In this document: piece by piece, positions 4,614 to 5,360 of the stretch
How positions within the stretch are numbered: the stretch's first letter is position 1
Layout: each line of letters begins with the position of its first letter
NCBI GenBank assembly: GCA_944390995.1
Contig: CALXSA010000059.1
Location: 1 to 5,360 of the forward strand
Length of the DNA stretch: 5,360 bases
Direction of reading: 5' to 3'
DNA from: an uncultured Clostridia bacterium
GTDB lineage: Bacteria; Bacillota_A; Clostridia; TANB77; CAG-508
The notes under the pieces: model-generated
The model's input: only the letters and a program-made list of their open reading frames with translations
Databases searched by the model: none
Told to the model about the DNA's origin: nothing
Program-made: the position numbers and the translations under genes

Positions 4614-5360
4614 TTAAATTTCTCCACCTCTTTTTATAAAATTATGTCCATATTTTTCTTTTATTTTGTCCAATGTTTCGTCCAATTTTTCTTGTTTTTC
4701 ATTTTGCTTGTTATCAAATAAAGATATTTGTTTATCTTTTTCATCTAATAAGTCATCTACTCTTACTCCTATCAATCTTACCTTCGTACCATTTGAATAC
4801 AATTCCTCCATCAGCTTTTTTGCTTGTTCATAAATTATTTTTGTGCTCGATGTTGCTGTATCTAATTTACGCTGATGTGAAAATACTCTAAAATTTGAAT
4901 CTTTTATTTGTACATTTACTACATTAGCAAGCATTTTTTCTTTTCTCAATCTATAAGTAACTTGTTCTGTAAGTTCTAGCAATATCCTATTAATTTCATT
5001 TATATTTGTTAAGTCTTGTGGAACTGTTATTGAATTTCCTATTCCCTTTGGCTTTTCTTCTTTATAATTTACAGGTGAATTGTCTATACCATTTGCATAT
5101 TCCCAAATCATTTTTCCAAACTTGCCAAATGTTTTATATAATATTTCTTTATTGTAATGTGCTAAATCGCCTATTGTTTTTATTCCCATTTTTTCTAATT
5201 TTGGAATACTCTTTTTTCCTACCATTAAAAGTTCATCAACTTTTAGTGGCCACATTTTTGTTTTAATTTCTTCATTCCAAAGTGTGTGTATTTTATCTGG
5301 TTTTTCAAAATCTGACGCCATTTTAGCTAAAAGCTTGTTATGTGCAATACCTACATTTAC
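4614..5360 (-). CDS. dinB: DNA polymerase IV (Y-family, DinB type), C-terminal part (partial)
   Basis: A translesion polymerase that copies damaged DNA and extends mismatched primers, giving SOS-type mutagenesis. The frame is open to the right edge, so the 249-codon piece (248 residues plus stop) lacks roughly the first 140-150 residues, including the catalytic Asp and Asp-Glu carboxylates. It begins VNVGIAHNKLLAKMASDFEKP, which matches the family block VGIxxNKxLAKxASDxxKP, so the Met encoded at 5321 is internal and not the start. Next come the thumb helix-hairpin-helix (MVGKKSIPKLEKMGIKTIGD) and the little-finger domain (from about KGIGNSITVPQDL). QISLF (4716-4730) matches the beta-clamp binding motif QLxLF. 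A charged tail ending YGHNFIKRGGEI follows, as in Firmicutes DinB/UvrX relatives. No clear terminator follows on the minus strand. UvrX/YqjW is an alternative name. Confidence 0.93.
   Translation of the reverse strand, partial: VNVGIAHNKLLAKMASDFEKPDKIHTLWNEEIKTKMWPLKVDELLMVGKKSIPKLEKMGIKTIGDLAHYNKEILYKTFGKFGKMIWEYANGIDNSPVNYKEEKPKGIGNSITVPQDLTNINEINRILLELTEQVTYRLRKEKMLANVVNVQIKDSNFRVFSHQRKLDTATSSTKIIYEQAKKLMEELYSNGTKVRLIGVRVDDLLDEKDKQISLFDNKQNEKQEKLDETLDKIKEKYGHNFIKRGGEI

Noticed and set aside
4614..5321. A complete 235-residue gene starting at the ATG at 5321
   Set aside because: The frame stays open to the window edge, and the 13 upstream codons (VNVGIAHNKLLAK) continue the conserved polymerase block, so that Met is internal.

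Overview
The window looks like chromosomal DNA from a low-GC Gram-positive bacterium, most likely an uncultured gut-type Clostridia relative. The grounds are the AT-rich base composition, A/T-ending codons, strong AAAGGAG-type ribosome binding sites, a sortase-anchored surface protein ending in an IPQTG signal, and TGG (not TGA) used for tryptophan. Nothing here fixes the genus.

Layout: (1) 1-170, minus strand, the N-terminal end of folD (one-carbon folate metabolism), with its promoter at 229-257. (2) 361-1419, minus strand, a membrane-anchored protein whose C-terminus has a FISUMP/DUF1566-like C-type-lectin fold. It ends in what looks like the variable region of a diversity-generating retroelement (DGR). 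(3) 1420-2085, a 666-base gap holding a cluster of TTGACA/TGTCAA inverted and direct repeats, a small minus-strand unit (promoter, RBS, 42-codon ORF, strong terminator) and the plus-strand promoter of the next gene. (4) 2086-3498, plus strand, a secreted von Willebrand factor A (VWA) protein with a complete metal site and a sortase signal, followed by a long terminator hairpin. (5) 3805-4506, plus strand, an orphan protein with S1-like RNA-binding domains and its own terminator. (6) 4614-5360, minus strand, the C-terminal two thirds of a DinB-type Y-family DNA polymerase, including the clamp-binding motif QISLF; its start lies beyond the window.

The core of interest is the divergent pair of surface proteins. 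The minus-strand one appears to be a DGR target. Its last 42 codons switch abruptly to C-ending codons (21 of 42), and base composition rises to about 46% GC over the last 120 bases. This is what adenine-directed mutagenesis of a template rich in AAC codons leaves behind. No reverse transcriptase or template repeat is visible here, so either the retroelement lies outside the window and works in trans, or the target is a relic. The plus-strand partner is a plausible wall-anchored adhesin. The two housekeeping or repair genes (folD, dinB) flank this accessory segment.
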